Shown: positions 11,971-24,570, numbered from the stretch's first letter. The stretch is DNA of 64,000 nucleotides from Himantopus leucocephalus (GCA_003993805.1 RSEF01000006.1:26518523-26582522); one strand, 5' to 3'. Numbers and translations: made by a program. The notes: a model not told the origin generated them from the letters alone.

Positions 11971-13638
11971 TGGCACAATGACTATTTGAACTGGGAGACA
12001 GCATTTTCACCCCAGGATCTGCTATTTTATGTATTGCTGATGAGATTTATGTAGCTTGGAGATGGTGGTTGTAACTTCGGTTATTTCCTGTGGGCTGTGT
12101 TTGCACACAGACGGTCTGAGGGACCTGAAAGAGAAGCTGCTGCTGAGCTACCTGGTGGTCCCTCTGCCCGGGGAGGTTAGCAGCCTGGGGATGTGTGCAG
12201 GACGGGAGAGCAGGTTCAGATGTGCAGGATGGAGGTTGGATTTTCAGCTGCCTTGTGCTGGTGCAGTGCTGATGATGTGGGGATTGCTCCAACATGCTGA
12301 TTTACACCACCTAAGACGTGGCAGTGAAGTATGGATCCTCACTCAGGTCACTGTGCTGAGTTTCTACACATCAGCTGAGCTGCCAGTAACTGTCCCTGAC
12401 TGTTAGGTCAAAAGAAAAATAATGCAAATCATTTTAATCTCCTTTCATTGCAGTCTGAACTGTGCTAGATAATCTCACCCTTTCTGTAAGAGTGTTTCCA
12501 TGGATGTTTACAGTACCTTTGATATGTCATCAATTATATGCCTGCATGAGCCTCTCCTGTCTTCATAGTTACTGAATCTCTAAAAATAGTTTCCCTCCAG
12601 ACACGTCGATGTTTCTGGATTCAGCAAAAGTGGGAATGAAACAAATAGAATCAGACACAAGGAACTGAAATCAGATTTTCTTCCAACTAACTGCTCAATT
12701 CAGGATTTTTCAAATTAAAGAACATAGATAGAAAGGTATTGATTGTCCTGAGTACTTCCAAACCTCAACAGGTTTAGTAACGTAAGTCTGTGCCTAATAA
12801 TCTGACGCATGCTTATTTTGTGTTCAAGGAGTGGGCTGTTGAATGGAATTCTGTGTTTGCTTGCAGTATGTTACTCAGCCTTTAGATGTCTCCTGCTGCT
12901 GAAAACAATTTGGAAAGGGCACTCCACGGTTAACAAGAAAAGAAAAGTTAGAGCATAAGTTTTGATGAAGCCTCTTTCTGTTACCTTTAATGGGTGGCTT
13001 TAAATATTTTTTGAGAAAATCTCTAATTCCATATACCACAGCAGCTAACAAGGGTGGGTAGTGATGCTTATAGTTTCCAAATCAGTTCACCCATTTCTTT
13101 GTAAAGCAGCTTTTTTGAATTTTGAAGCTTAGAATTAAGTCTTAATATAACATTTCAAGTAAAGTATATATGTATTTGTGAAGTTTGAACACACAGAAAG
13201 TGATTCATGATCACAGAATAGCAAAGATATTTTTTAACATTAGATTAATTTATGCTGTAGAAGAGATAGCATTGACATTCAGGAAGTGACTAGAATTTGC
13301 CTCTTTAATAAGCATGTACGTAAAAATGATTTCACATGCATAAGCTTTTCCTCTCAATAATCCCGCTGTTTTTTGCAGATGGATGTCCTAACTAGAGCCA
13401 GTGAAAAATCAAACATTAGAATGCAACCTGAGAAATGTTAAGCTTCAGAAAACTTTGCAGATTTTGAAAAAATTGAAGGATTGCTCCAGCAATTGTTTTA
13501 CAATGAAGGGGGTTTATTTTTCTGTCTCTCCGGTTTACATAAAACTATTTCCACCAAAGATACTTTTTTTTTCCTACAAAATTTTTTTGAGAACCTGTTG
13601 TGTTTGAATTTGATTTCTCTTTCCATATTCCACTCACA

Positions 13639-13687
13639 CCCCCCCCCCCCCCCCCACACCCCCNNNNNNNNNNNNNNNNNNNNNNNN
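13639..13687. other. C homopolymer next to a 24-base assembly gap
   Basis: A run of 17 C (13639-13655), then caca-type sequence and another C5, leads into 24 N at 13664-13687. The gap probably reflects sequencing failure in the C-rich stretch, so the true length here is uncertain. Two short open frames that cross the Ns are artefacts. Confidence 0.9.
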
Positions 13688-13859
13688 AACATAAATCTGA
13701 TAGTGTTGAATATGGCAGCAACTGAACAGTGAGTGACTCCATCAAACAGATTTAATTCTGGGAACCAAGGCTATGAAATAACAAGTTAAAATTGCAGGAA
13801 ACTTAGGAGAGCTGTGGTTTGGAGGGTTAAAATCTGTTTGGGAGAGGAAGGATTATGCC

Positions 13860-14010
13860 CTGCTTCTTTCAATCAGTGCACTGCTGTCTTGATTATCAAG
13901 ATTAATGATCTTGACTTTTAGCTGTCAATCAAAGGGCAATGTCTCCAGTTCAATTAGTTTCTCCTACCGAATAGTTGGTTTAGAAGCCATTAAATTACCT
14001 TCAGAATCTC
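13860..14010. other. Candidate regulatory block with nested palindromes
   Basis: An AT-rich block holds overlapping inverted repeats. CTTGAT-t-ATCAAG occupies 13888-13900, and TCAAGAT-taatg-ATCTTGA occupies 13896-13914, both with perfect arms. ATTA/TAAT cores and a tgtcaatcaa motif (PBX/MEIS-like) at about 13923 lie alongside. No ORF or known repeat covers it. It may be a homeodomain or dimeric factor binding cluster; function is inferred. Confidence 0.3.
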
Positions 14011-15369
14011 CAGTGTTGCTAGAAGCAGCTATGACTGAAGTTGGTAGATAGTTTCTGGTTGGAGTTGATGAGGTAGTTTCCTTGTCCCACTATGTTTTTA
14101 GAAAATTCAAAAGCTTTCTGCTTTGAGAACTTCCTGCATATATTGGTGACAGAATGACCAGCGTAACCTGGTGGAAGGAGGTGTGTGTAATAGGCAGCTG
14201 AGAAAGTTTCCCCCTGCAAATCATTGCAGAGTGTGTGACCAGAGCCCACGAGGCTTTAGGTCAAAGGCTTCAGCTGCCACAAGGATTTCAGCCTCAGTGT
14301 CCCCTATGTATAGTCCACTTGTGAGGACAGAGTTTCCGTGCCTGTGCTTCTCAGACTCTTTTCTTTGTATGAAGACTTAGGCAATCCTTATGCTGAGTAT
14401 ACAGGCCAGTAGTTGAAGTATTTAAATGCAACAAAGTTGACAAAGGTCCAGGTCTGAAACAGACACAGAAGAGACCTCAGCACACATATCTCACACATTG
14501 CCCTACTGGTAGGTTATGATGTGTATTGGGTTGCATGCACAACCATGTCTAGACACTGACCAGAAATCCTAGCCTTGTCAAGTTTCTTCTGAAAAGAAAA
14601 AAAGTTTGAATTGACAATTTCTTGTGAAATACGGGTTTTCAATCAAAAATTCCTGCTCTGCTCTGGTTTTAACCCTGCTTAGCTTGTGAGATATGATTTG
14701 ATCAAAGTACATATCGACATGGCTGCAAGCACAATATACTCTGTGGCAAACCTTAAAGTGTAAAAAAGAAAGGGAAATGAAATTCATTTTCTTCTCAGTA
14801 GGCTTCCTGGAACACTTTAGTATGTAAAACACAACATTGTTTGCAGTCATTTCTCATCCTCAGGGTGCCGGCTCCTAAATTCTGGAGGCCTTCAGAGACA
14901 CCGCATAGCAGTGTTTGATAAGAGAAACCCCCTTAAAATTTTAGCACGGCCTCCTCCTACTTCTCATTTCCATTATGAAGTAAAATGAAAAGGGGAGATC
15001 CAAGCACTGAATTCACTGGGACCAGAGAGGAGGTAATAGGAGAAAACTTGATTGTGAAGCTTTTTGCAACTTCTTGAACTGTGCCCAATTAGGATGGAGA
15101 ATACTCTCTGTTACTCAAAAGTAGCTAAATTATTTTCCCTCTGCTAGCATTCAGTATGGAAGAAGCCATTTGACTCCTAGAGAGTAAGGAGACTAGAAAT
15201 CAGACTGTAGTACACTGAGTAATTTTACAAATTAAGGATTGTGTTCTTGGTTAGCACAAAATGGCACTGTCCACTTTGTACCCACAGCACTTCAGTGAGA
15301 GTTTGCTGTCTTTTACTCTCCTGTCTGTTACTCTTAGGCATTTGTTCAGTGCAAAATGTCTCTGTTTAA

Positions 15370-15856
15370 ATAGAATCATAGAATCGTCTAGGTTGGAAGG
15401 GACCTTTAAGATCATCGAGTCCAACCATTAACCAAACACTGCCAAAACCATCACTCAACCATGTCCCTAAGCACCACATCTACCTGTCCTTTAAATACCT
15501 CCGGGGATGGTGATTCCACCACTTCCCTGGGCAGGCAGTTCCAATGCTTGATAACCCTTTTGGTGAAGAAATTTTTCCTAATATCCATCCTAAACCTCCC
15601 TTGGCACAACCTGAGGCGGCTTCTTCTTATCCTGTCACTTGTTACTTTGGAGAGGAGACTGACCCCCACCTCGCTACAATCTCCTTTCACATAGTTGTAG
15701 AGAGCGATAAGCTCTCCCCTCAGCCCCCTTTTCTCCAGGCTAAGCCACCCCAGTTCCCTCAGCCGCTCCTCATAAGACTTGTGCTCCAGACCCCTCACCA
15801 TCTTTGTTGCCCTTCCTGGACACACTCCAGAATCTTAATGACTTTCTTGCAGGGGG
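15370..15856 (-). mobile_element. CR1 LINE, 5'-truncated 3' end (well preserved)
   Basis: This is a non-LTR retrotransposon fragment of the CR1 family lying on the minus strand. The 3' terminus is at about 15370-15385, where two copies of the octamer atagaatc sit side by side (GATTCTAT read on the minus strand), the microsatellite-like tail typical of CR1. Reading inward come the family's usual 3' UTR and then an open frame of 124 codons (15825 down to 15451). That frame matches the C-terminal end of CR1 ORF2 after the reverse transcriptase core: [13 protein letters not shown] near 15720, then [15 protein letters not shown], then [15 protein letters not shown] and the terminal VVLRDMV. The element is truncated at its 5' side near 15856, as most CR1 copies are, so endonuclease and polymerase are missing and it cannot move by itself. 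The frame has no stop or frameshift, so this copy is much younger than the other CR1 relics here. CR1 normally makes no clear target-site duplication and I see none. Confidence 0.95.
15451..15825 (-). pseudogene. CR1 ORF2 C-terminal remnant
   Basis: This 124-codon open frame is the only one in the window whose protein I recognise. It is the tail of CR1 ORF2, downstream of the reverse transcriptase palm. The order is a region resembling the [19 protein letters not shown] segment, [13 protein letters not shown], the basic IRKNFFTKR stretch, the LPREVVESP motif, and the end of the protein. It lacks the endonuclease and the polymerase active-site motif, so no enzymatic activity is expected. The first ATG is an internal methionine of ORF2 and not a true start. 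It should not be annotated as a host gene. Confidence 0.9.
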
Positions 15857-16499
15857 AAGTTATGGATGGTACAAGGGAAGTTTCTAATGATCCTCGCTGA
15901 AAAAACAGAAGAAATGTTTGTCATGAACAGAGAAATCATTCACTCTTACAGTTTCATATGAAGTTTTCAATATCGGTTGAACCTCTGAGTCTTTATGAAC
16001 CACTGAAACTATTCTATAAAAGAAAAAAAGGGTGGAGTAAGGGACTTCTACAAGGTCATGAACGGAATGCATGAAATTCTGACTCTTCTCTGTGAAGAAA
16101 GCTATTATTTCTAGATGCCAGTCTTCACTGGAAGTATAAAATGTTGGAAATCTTACAGGAGGAACAGTTCTTTAAAGGGCTCTGATCTAAGTTTACACTT
16201 CCAAAAGCTTTGGCAGAAGACTTGCTTTTAAACAATTTGAAGGATGTGATTTTTAACACACTTAAGAAAAATTAAGATCTATTGGGGTTGGTTTAGATCA
16301 AAGTGGTCATTCCTGAGGGTGTAGAAATAGATTAGATGAGGTCTTTTGCTGGTTATGTCTTCTGTAATTCATTGATTATCTCTCATTTCATACTGTATCC
16401 CAGGATGTGAAAATATTGGAATATTTGGATCTTCTCCTCAGTGATGTTTTACTCACTTGGGTCATGGGAAAGTTAGTACTAAGAGGCATGTTGCTGAAA

Positions 16500-16790
16500 C
16501 ATGTAACATTCTGATGTTAATCAGCCGACCTCTGCAGAAGATGCGATACATGTTACTCACATTACACTGTTGAAGTTATGCCTAAGTTTTAATTTGACTG
16601 ATTTATTAATTCTTACTTTTAGAGCAATCTAGAGAGACATTAAATGTTAATTTTTAATTACACAAGCAGAGATCAAAGTGCTTATCTATTTAAAGAGTAG
16701 CTGGATTAACTCATCACACTTCTCATGGTAGCTTGATCTTTTCTGTCAGCTAGTACTGTCTTCCTAGTAGCTTTGACTATACTGGAAAAC
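16500..16790. other. Candidate conserved non-coding element
   Basis: This AT-rich, non-repetitive block contains tgatgttaatcagccgacc near 16512, gactgatttattaattctta near 16597 and gttaatttttaattacacaa near 16648. It has multiple TAAT cores and no recognisable repeat or credible ORF. The call rests on sequence texture only. Confidence 0.2.
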
Positions 16791-17224
16791 TGTTGTTGAT
16801 TCACTTCCTGAGTCTTTTCTTATGGAAGAGCTTTGCACAATTCTGAAATATATATATATGGAGGGAAGATTTAATGCTTAGAATAGTTCCCTTTAAGAAA
16901 ATCACACAGTTTGACTTACCCTTGTCTTAAGCACTTGCAGGCCAGCATTCTCGGCCAAAGCTCCCAAGGTCATAGAGTGTATGAGATTTTCTTTTGTTAC
17001 TCATAGTCATAAAAAGTTAGGGATCTAAAAGTGAAGTTGGGACTGTATTATTTTCTGAAGTCATAAGAACGAAAAGCTTAATGGGCATTTTAGGATTTCA
17101 CTCTGAGATCATGACACCAAATCATTGCATAAACGAAGTGGGAGGACAACGAGGTACTTGGTGGATACTGTGAGCTGCATCAAGTCAACACAATTGTTTC
17201 TTCTTTGGTGTCATGCAGAAGTGA

Positions 17225-17325
17225 GAATTAGTGTAAATGGTTTTGCCACTGGTTTTCTGTGTGATGCTGGTCTAGCCATTTAAGCTTTCTGTCTGTAATC
17301 TCGTAGCATGTGGAGAATTGAAATC
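17225..17325 (+). mobile_element. Probable MIR relic (core only)
   Basis: The segment ttttgccactggttttctgt, then gtgatgctggtctagccat, ttaagctttctgtctgtaat fits the MIR core order: ctgccact-tagctgtgtgac, cttgggcaagtcactt and aacctctctgtgcctcag, with gaps. The tRNA-like head and the tail are not recognisable. The call rests on one contiguous stretch of about 80 bp, so it is less certain than the copies at 24.4, 35.6 and 40.9 kb. Confidence 0.5.
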
Positions 17326-20300
17326 GCCCTTTGTGTTTCAGCTCTTTGCCAAGAAAACAGAGGTTTGGGTTTAGATCTTGACCATATTAATGAATGTTCC
17401 ATACTTCTTCCTATGTATTCCTCTTGAAGCAAAGAGGTTTCATCTGTTGGTAGATTACCTTCCTCCCTCAAAATCAGAGGAAATGGAAAGTTACCACAAA
17501 ACAGGCTCTGTCAGTTCTGGTCTCTTCAGGATCAAATTTCATTCAGGTCAATAACAAACTTTGTTGCCTTCTGCTTCAGAGCGTAATACCCTAGCTGAAT
17601 TGTAGCAAGCAATAGGATTGTCTGGGCAGCAAAGAAAGAAGGATGTGGAAGTTTTGGTGTTACCTGTATGTATTGAGTAATGCATTGACTCTGTCCTTAA
17701 AAGGAAGCACTTAAGAGTTTCACTTAGGGGAAGGCGTAAATAATTGCAAGAGGATGATGTCCCTCCTGAACAGATTCAAGAATGCTTGGCAGCCACAGGC
17801 ACTCTGAATGGGAGTGCAAACAGCTTATAGACAAGTATCAGGGCACTGATGAGTATTATTTGGGCGGAGATGGCAACAAGACTCCAGAAAAAATACTTAA
17901 ATCAGCAGTGAGAGCAGGACTGGTCTCCTGTAGGCCCCAAATTATGAAGAGTGAGAGGAAGAGAAGGTTTCACCTTGGTCTTATCTCACTCTAGCTTTGT
18001 GCCACAGTTAGCTCCCCCGGTTTCCATAGTGTGGTTCCATCTTGTTGCTTTGGTCACACACCACTTCACAGGCCTCAGGTCTCTTAATCTTATTTTATGA
18101 CTGGAAGAAAATTCCATATTATTATTTTGTTCCTCATTCCCTTATCTGTCTAGCTGCAGGGACAGTCAGACAAGCCTTAGTTGAGCTCAGGTTGCTATAA
18201 CTTGCCTTAAGATTACTTTCCTTTTCAGTCCCAGCCTGGGGATCTCAGAGCTAGCAGTAAGCAAAAGATCACAGGTGAGGACGGAAGTCCTTGGAAGACT
18301 GAAATGGCTTTTTGTCAGTCCACACTAGGCTGCCTTTAAAAATTAGGTTGCATGAGGAAAGCAGGCTGAGACTTGCAAGGTATTAGATTAATCTAAGCCG
18401 GTGCCGTGCTTAGGGAATATGGATCTTTGTAAATGGTTCTACTGGGGACTGAGAAACTAGTTGCAGATCACATAATGCATCATACATTCACTCTGCCGTT
18501 TGCTAACATAGCAGTTCACAGGGATGGCCCTTTGCTGCCTGACCTCCAGAGAGGCACAAACAGGACAGAAAAGCACTGCACCAAGAGCTTCTCAACAGAG
18601 GCCCAAGGCTCCAGCTGCTGGAGGAGGTTGCTCATCTTTGCATTGCAGCACAGTGAGATTTGTGTTACAAGAAAAGCTCTGGGAAAGAGCAAGTCTCTGG
18701 CTTCAAAAGCAGTGCTTCCATGGAGCTCCTTACAGTGTTTTCAAAGCAAGTTCTCTTAGACTATTTCAAGGGTGCTCATCAGCCCAGAGAAAGGTTCTGG
18801 AGAAAGATTTCTGTCTAAATTTCTGCCTTTGTTAATCCTTTGGCTGCAGAAGTCTTGTAAGAATCTCCTTGGAAGGCTTTTCTGGACACAAAGGAGGCTT
18901 TAAAATATCCAAGAAAATGTAGACATTTGTAAATGAAAAAATTACCAAAGGCTTCAGACAGCTCAAGTGATTGGACCCTATAAATACGCTTTATAACAAG
19001 CCCCTGTTATGGCAACAATCCATCATATACTTGTCTTCATGAATTTCTGAGGCTGTGTGTGGAGCTTGGTGGGAACCCATCTGGTGGTTGAATCCCTTCT
19101 GAGAGACTGCAGTGACTCGTTTTGTGTTCACAGGCTTTTGACCACTACTAATGGTCAGACAGCAGGGAGTTAAGAGCAGAATGGTGAGGAGGGTGCAGAG
19201 GAAAGGTCTTTCACCCTGTGCTCCTGAGGTTGTCTTAATTAGAGCATAAAGGGCAAGCAGTTTTTTTTCCTCTTATGCACATTGAAAACAACTGCTTGTA
19301 TGTGTCAAAAACATTTCATTCCCTTCATGGCCTTCTCTGTGTATTGATTTACTCAATTAGTTGTGCATGGCATGTTTCTCTTTTTAACAAAACGGTGTGG
19401 GATTTTTGACATTTAAAGGGTTGGACAATGCACGTGAAACACAGATGCTGTTTTAGGCTGTCTTTGGTATACAGACCCCTAGGTCTTTTCATCACCAAAT
19501 ACAGCTTCTACAAAGCATACCACCCTTCCCATCTTTGCAAAGTATTTATGGCGACAGAAACATACTTTGTTTCCTGTAATCGATGAAACCCTTATAATGC
19601 CACTAGCTGCAAGGAAAATAATGAATTATATAAAGAAAGGAAATAAAAACAACTTTAGTTGCTTTTTTTGTTTTCTGAAGTGTTGACATCAAACACCAGA
19701 CATCAAATGAAGTGAAACAAAGCCCCTAATGTCTTGGGTTTTTTTGAAAAAATATAATGATCTCTCCCTGTCTAACAGGCAGTTTATTTTTGGTCACCTT
19801 CAAAGCTGTGTTTCCTTTGCTCCTGGTAATGGGAGGATGTGCCCCTGAAATGTGTCTGTATGGAACAAGGCTGGAGTTTGAACTGAACATTTTAAGAAGG
19901 ATAATCAAACATTTGTGCTGCGTGCTGCTGTGTTTTTCCCACTCTGCCAACTGCAAGCCAGAGACACTGCTTGATCAGAGCACAAGGGCTGAGGTCTGGC
20001 CTGCTTGCTGACTTACTGATTGCACTGCCATATTGACTCTGTCATACTATCACTTTGTGCCTCTATTTTCTCTTGTAATGCTGGGCTGCGATTTGCCAGT
20101 TTCTCAGCCAAATTCCAGAGGAGCTTTCCGGGCTCCTCTGTTTCATTTTCATTGCCCAGAGTTTGATGTTTTATAGGATTAATGTGGTTTCAAACTGGAA
20201 TGGGGAAAATATTTAAAGAAGCTGTAACAAATGTTGGTCGCTCACTTTTCCCTGTTTCCTATGTTTCCTTGCTGTATAGGTTGCTCACTTGGAAACTCAT

Positions 20301-23300
20301 GTTAGCGGAAGAATGGAGCCTGGATGTTGCTGCTTGGAAATGGCAGGCTCTCTATCAGACTAAAGCAGAATCTAATGCAGCTCTTGGCAATATGAGGGCA
20401 GTGATATTGCTGGCTGTAGCAAACGGTGTTGACATTTGTCACCTTGGCATACTTCAACAGGGATGGCCCCGTCTAGTTAAAAGTCTATGTGACTTGCTAA
20501 GCAAATTTTACCTCAAGGTTAAAGCCCCAAATTTCAGTAGAATTTAAATATCTCTTCATGGGCATCTTTGAAAATCTCAGCTTCAGTGACCTGCTGGGTA
20601 GCTTCCATTTATTGCACATTGGTTTACCTGCCCTTCTGCTCTACTTTTTTAAAATAAACTAGGCTAATGCTCATCAGAAATGAAATATCCAGTTTCTTGA
20701 CAGAGACGTTATGACCAGTGATTTAAACATTTTCCTTGAAAAAGGGAGGGGAAAAAATTCCATTTTTAAATTTAGTAAGCCTTTGTCAAACACAGCACAA
20801 AAATACAGGTGTTGGGGGAACTTACCTAGTCCAATTTGAGTCCTGTAGGTCTCATGAGATGTTTACTTATTTCAGGTTGGTCTATACCTGGATTGCTAGT
20901 TCCTGACTTGCTCCATGTTTAGTCAGTATTTGAGGCCTTAAAGATTGTTTAGGTAAGGTGAAGAAAATGCTGGTGGGACCGAGCACTTTCCTGATGTAAT
21001 TGCATTCACCCACATGCAAGCTTTTTTTTCAGTTAGCAGTCTGCCCCAAAACTTTCCCTTTCTTTTGGCACACGTACTCACATGTAGATCCTTCCATGCA
21101 TGGATATACAGTCAGTCATGACTTCCCTATCTTTCACTCTCACTAAACAAAGGGATGTTTCCTGGTTCCCTCATTCCACCCAAATGGAAGAATGCTACCA
21201 AACCAGTCTCCTGGAAAGTGATGGTAGATCAAAACAAGATAGCAGTGGGACGGAGGATCCCAAATATAACCATATTTGGACTTCAGCATGTAGAAAATGG
21301 ATTTATTTCTAAGGCTTTGTTTAGGCAGCATATCAAAAATATTCTTTTTCTTCCCCCTCAGAATACTCTTTGTCTAATCCATTTTTACTGCATCCCTGCT
21401 TTTTTTCACAACGGACTGAATACTACGTGGTCCCCAGCAGAACACGGGACAGAGTTCTGTTGTCATACGAGCTGTGAAGAAGCCCTGAGATTAAATTATA
21501 CAGTTAGAGCTGTTGCTGATTGCTGATTGATTTCTGACAGCTCGCTCAGGAAAGGAATACATTTATTGAGATGTATTAAACTCTTCATCCCTACCTTCCC
21601 CCTCTGTTCTTTGAAAGGACGGTCCCCTTATGACTACTGAAAGACAGCACTGTGAAATGAGGGTGTTCAGTGTATGAGGTAGATGCTTTGCTGGGCCTCC
21701 CTTATTCCACACATCCCACCTCTCAAGGGGGTCCCCTTGTGAATTTGAACACCAGCAGCTATTGGTTTAAAGCAGAAGGGCTGAAATCCTATCCCTGCCA
21801 CTGCTGGGGTGCTTATAGCAGGACTCTGGCCTGTGTGCAGGATAAAAGTGGCCTCAGGCATATTACAAGGGCCATATCCTAAACTGCTGTAACTTCTTGA
21901 GAGTCAGTGGGTCTATCTGATTTATGACATGATGATCTAGCCTGCTCTGTCATCTGAGGACATTTCTAGCCTGGTGAATGTTCAGAACATGGCAAATTCA
22001 TACAGAAGCCATTCATATGAACTGCTTCGCCAGAGCAAGTCATGTTCTAAAAACCAAACTGTGCCCTCTTTAACTGGCAGACCTGATATAACACAATGAC
22101 CCTGGTGCTCTTGGGAAGCTTCACTCAATCCTCTGCTAAAGGCGACTATTCATTCAGTCTGCAGCATAATTGCCCTATTTCAAGGCTAGAGCTACCTTCC
22201 CTTGGGACAGGTTTCACCTTTGCTCAGCTGAGCATGTGTAGGAGTGATCCACAGGAGCACATGGAAAGCAATTTAAAGCCGCAGATTCCCTGCTGCTTTC
22301 GGAAGCTGTTAAATCAGGTAGTTCTGGAGTGAAGAGAGGGTACAATGCAAGAAATTCTCCCATTCTGAATAGGCTTTCTGTTGTGAGCTGACATGGCTAT
22401 TTTCCTCCAATGCTAAATTCTTCCAGTATAAATTTTTCAACAAGGATTTTCTTTTTCCTTAACAGCACTGATAAAACCCATGACAAAGATGGGAATTTTG
22501 ATGAATATGCTGTGTATTTGCAGCGTGGTATTTCCTCCAGCTTAATAGATCTACAATAAAAAAGAGGTGTGGATACAGAGGACTAATATTTTTGCCACTT
22601 GTTTGGTACTGTTTGAGGGGAAGACTACATCTGGCTATATGTTCTGTCTGGAATGACACAAATAGGTCATGAGACTGCGTGAAGTTAATAAATGATAAAT
22701 GATAGTGGTCAAATTTCTGCATGTCTCATCCCCAGCAAAAGAGTTTTAATTCAGGTGATAAACAGCCCCTCTGATTTGCCTTTGACTGCAGTGGTCTGTG
22801 CTGATGCTTGACCTACAGAATAAGGCAGCTTATGCTATAGAAATGAAGGTCTTTGTTCCGGAACCTGCTGTAGGGTCCAGTGGAAGTGCTCCTCAAACAC
22901 TGCTATCATGATGTCTTTCCATCGCTTCAGAGTGGTTAAAAATTTCTCCGTTGAAGGCTTCAGCACCTTTCAGTTCAGGGTTTGTTTGTGCAGCTGAGAT
23001 TCTGCTTGCTTTCCTTGCATTCCTCCACAATGCCAAGTAAAACAGACCTGGGTAAAACACTCTTGGTTAAAAAACTGGCTTCCTAGGCCTCTCTTTTGCT
23101 CCTTACTGCACACGCAGCAAAGCCACAGAGCTGATTTTATGCATGGCCTGGTGGGTTTTATTGGTTTGATTTTCTGGGGATCTTGGAATATTTTTACTAA
23201 TATGAATGAACTCTTTCTTCTCTCTGAGTTGCATAACTCTTTCTGTTGTGCATAGGAGAAATACCCCAAATAGTTTGAAAACAGCTATTCATGGAGGACC

Positions 23301-23599
23301 AGTTTTGGACTGGTTACTGTTGTTCATCTGTGATCAATGGAGAGACAGCATTTTGCAAGTGCATACACCCTGTGCTACTTCTAGAAGGCTGTAGAAATCA
23401 TCTGCTGGATTTTTTGGTTGATCTATTTTACACAAAATTCCCAGGCAATTTAACAGGTATTAGACCAATAAAATAACACAAATTCCTCCCAACTTTAATA
23501 GAAGAGGGAATAATCTTTGTTGGATGTTTAATTTTATATTTTGCTGACTGATAGCACTTATTACAGATGTCTCTCTGCTCCAAAATTGGACAGAAAGAT

Positions 23600-24130
23600 A
23601 TTTTCTTTCAATTATTTTTAGTCACACTTTAACTTTCTATTTGTAAACAGTTCATAAACAATTTGTTTTAATTAAATGGTTATGAAAATGTTATCTTCCT
23701 CTCCAGCAGATCAATAGGACCTTCTCCAGAGCTGTGTGTAGCCAGCTGTAACATACAGTGTTCATGTTCATAATAAGCTTGTGCCGTCCATGGCTCAGCT
23801 ACGGTTTGCTGGTGGTAAAAGCCCATAGCAAAGATACCAGATAAAATCTGACTTCTGTTCCCTAACCTATTGCTGGCCTCCTCTTTATGCCATAATTTTC
23901 CCCATCTTCATTTCAGAGACAATCATACTAATTAACCCTTTATAAAGAAAGCATTAGTTGAGAAGTAAGGATTATTATAATAAATTACATGTGGAACATT
24001 AACAAATACCGTGTGATCTTAATCTTAATGAATTTTATGTTTCTCACAGAGTTACTTCTCTCTCTGTCCTCCTGCTAGTTTCAATCATTAATATAGTCAA
24101 GTCATCAGCATCTTGCAATATGGCAGAGGG
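23600..24130. other. Candidate conserved non-coding element
   Basis: This AT-rich, low-CpG block has many ATTA/TAAT and forkhead-like cores, such as tgtaaacagttcataaacaa at about 23642, gttttaattaaatggtta at about 23664, aataaattacatgtggaa at about 23979, and cttaatcttaatgaatttta at about 24018. It contains no repeat that I recognise and no protein-like frame. It may be one or two enhancers; unaligned and therefore tentative. Confidence 0.25.
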
Positions 24131-24424
24131 ATTAGCTTGGAAAACTCCTAGCTCGTAGTCAGTAGAAAGAGACAGGCACAATACCTAAATTCAGCCCTAC
24201 AGTAGCTTCTCGTTCATTATTCTTCCAATTTTAGACACCACAGTAGAACTCCAAGACTCTCTTTGGTGCCAGAGGAGACAGTGTGAACAGGGATCCATGT
24301 TACCCACTTACAAGAAGCCCATGTTACAGCAAAGGAGGTGAAACTTGATCTCTCAAGTCCTTGACTGATGTGTTAATAACTGGGAACTTGCATGCGTTTG
24401 TGTCAACAACCAGCTTTGGTTCCT

Positions 24425-24570
24425 GTTTCCGATCTTACAGATAGGAAAAAGGGAGGTTCACAAAGGAGAAGCAATTGCCCCAAAAGACTTAAGATGTCAA
24501 TGGCAGAGCTGGCACTAGCTGCCAGCCATAGAGAGCTCTCAATGCCAGATGTAGCCTTGCTGGTTTTAAA
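24425..24570 (-). mobile_element. MIR/CORE-SINE relic
   Basis: The stretch gatcttacagataggaaaa followed by gggaggttcacaa, an aattgcccca block, and tcaatggcagagctggcac gives, in order, the landmarks of an MIR element read in reverse complement. These are the ttttacagatgaggaaactgagg segment, gaggttaag, cttgcccaaggtcac and aagtggcagagctggg. Order and spacing both fit; divergence is high, as expected for this very old family. No terminal repeats are visible. The short open frame across it is not a gene. Confidence 0.75.

Larger units (their letters stand above)
8645..15365. other. No recognised gene; two candidate regulatory blocks
   Basis: Apart from the blocks at 11575 and 13860, the short repeat at 11487 and the gap at 13664, the interval is unremarkable. 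The stretch 12111-12175 is coding-like and bounded by AG and GT, but no homology is recognised (see findings). Confidence 0.55.
15860..24420. other. No recognised gene
   Basis: Contains the SINE relic at 17225 and candidate elements at 16500 and 23600. The largest frames (about 121-123 codons at 20182 and 21155) lack any domain or family pattern. A (TA)n run of about 10 bases lies near 16850. Confidence 0.6.

Noticed and set aside
20182..20547. 121-codon frame rich in W and L
   Set aside because: No domain pattern recognised and no supporting gene structure.
21740..21870. Possible additional MIR relic (a cctatccctgccactgctgg segment)
   Set aside because: Only one short match to the SINE B-box side; order and tail could not be confirmed.
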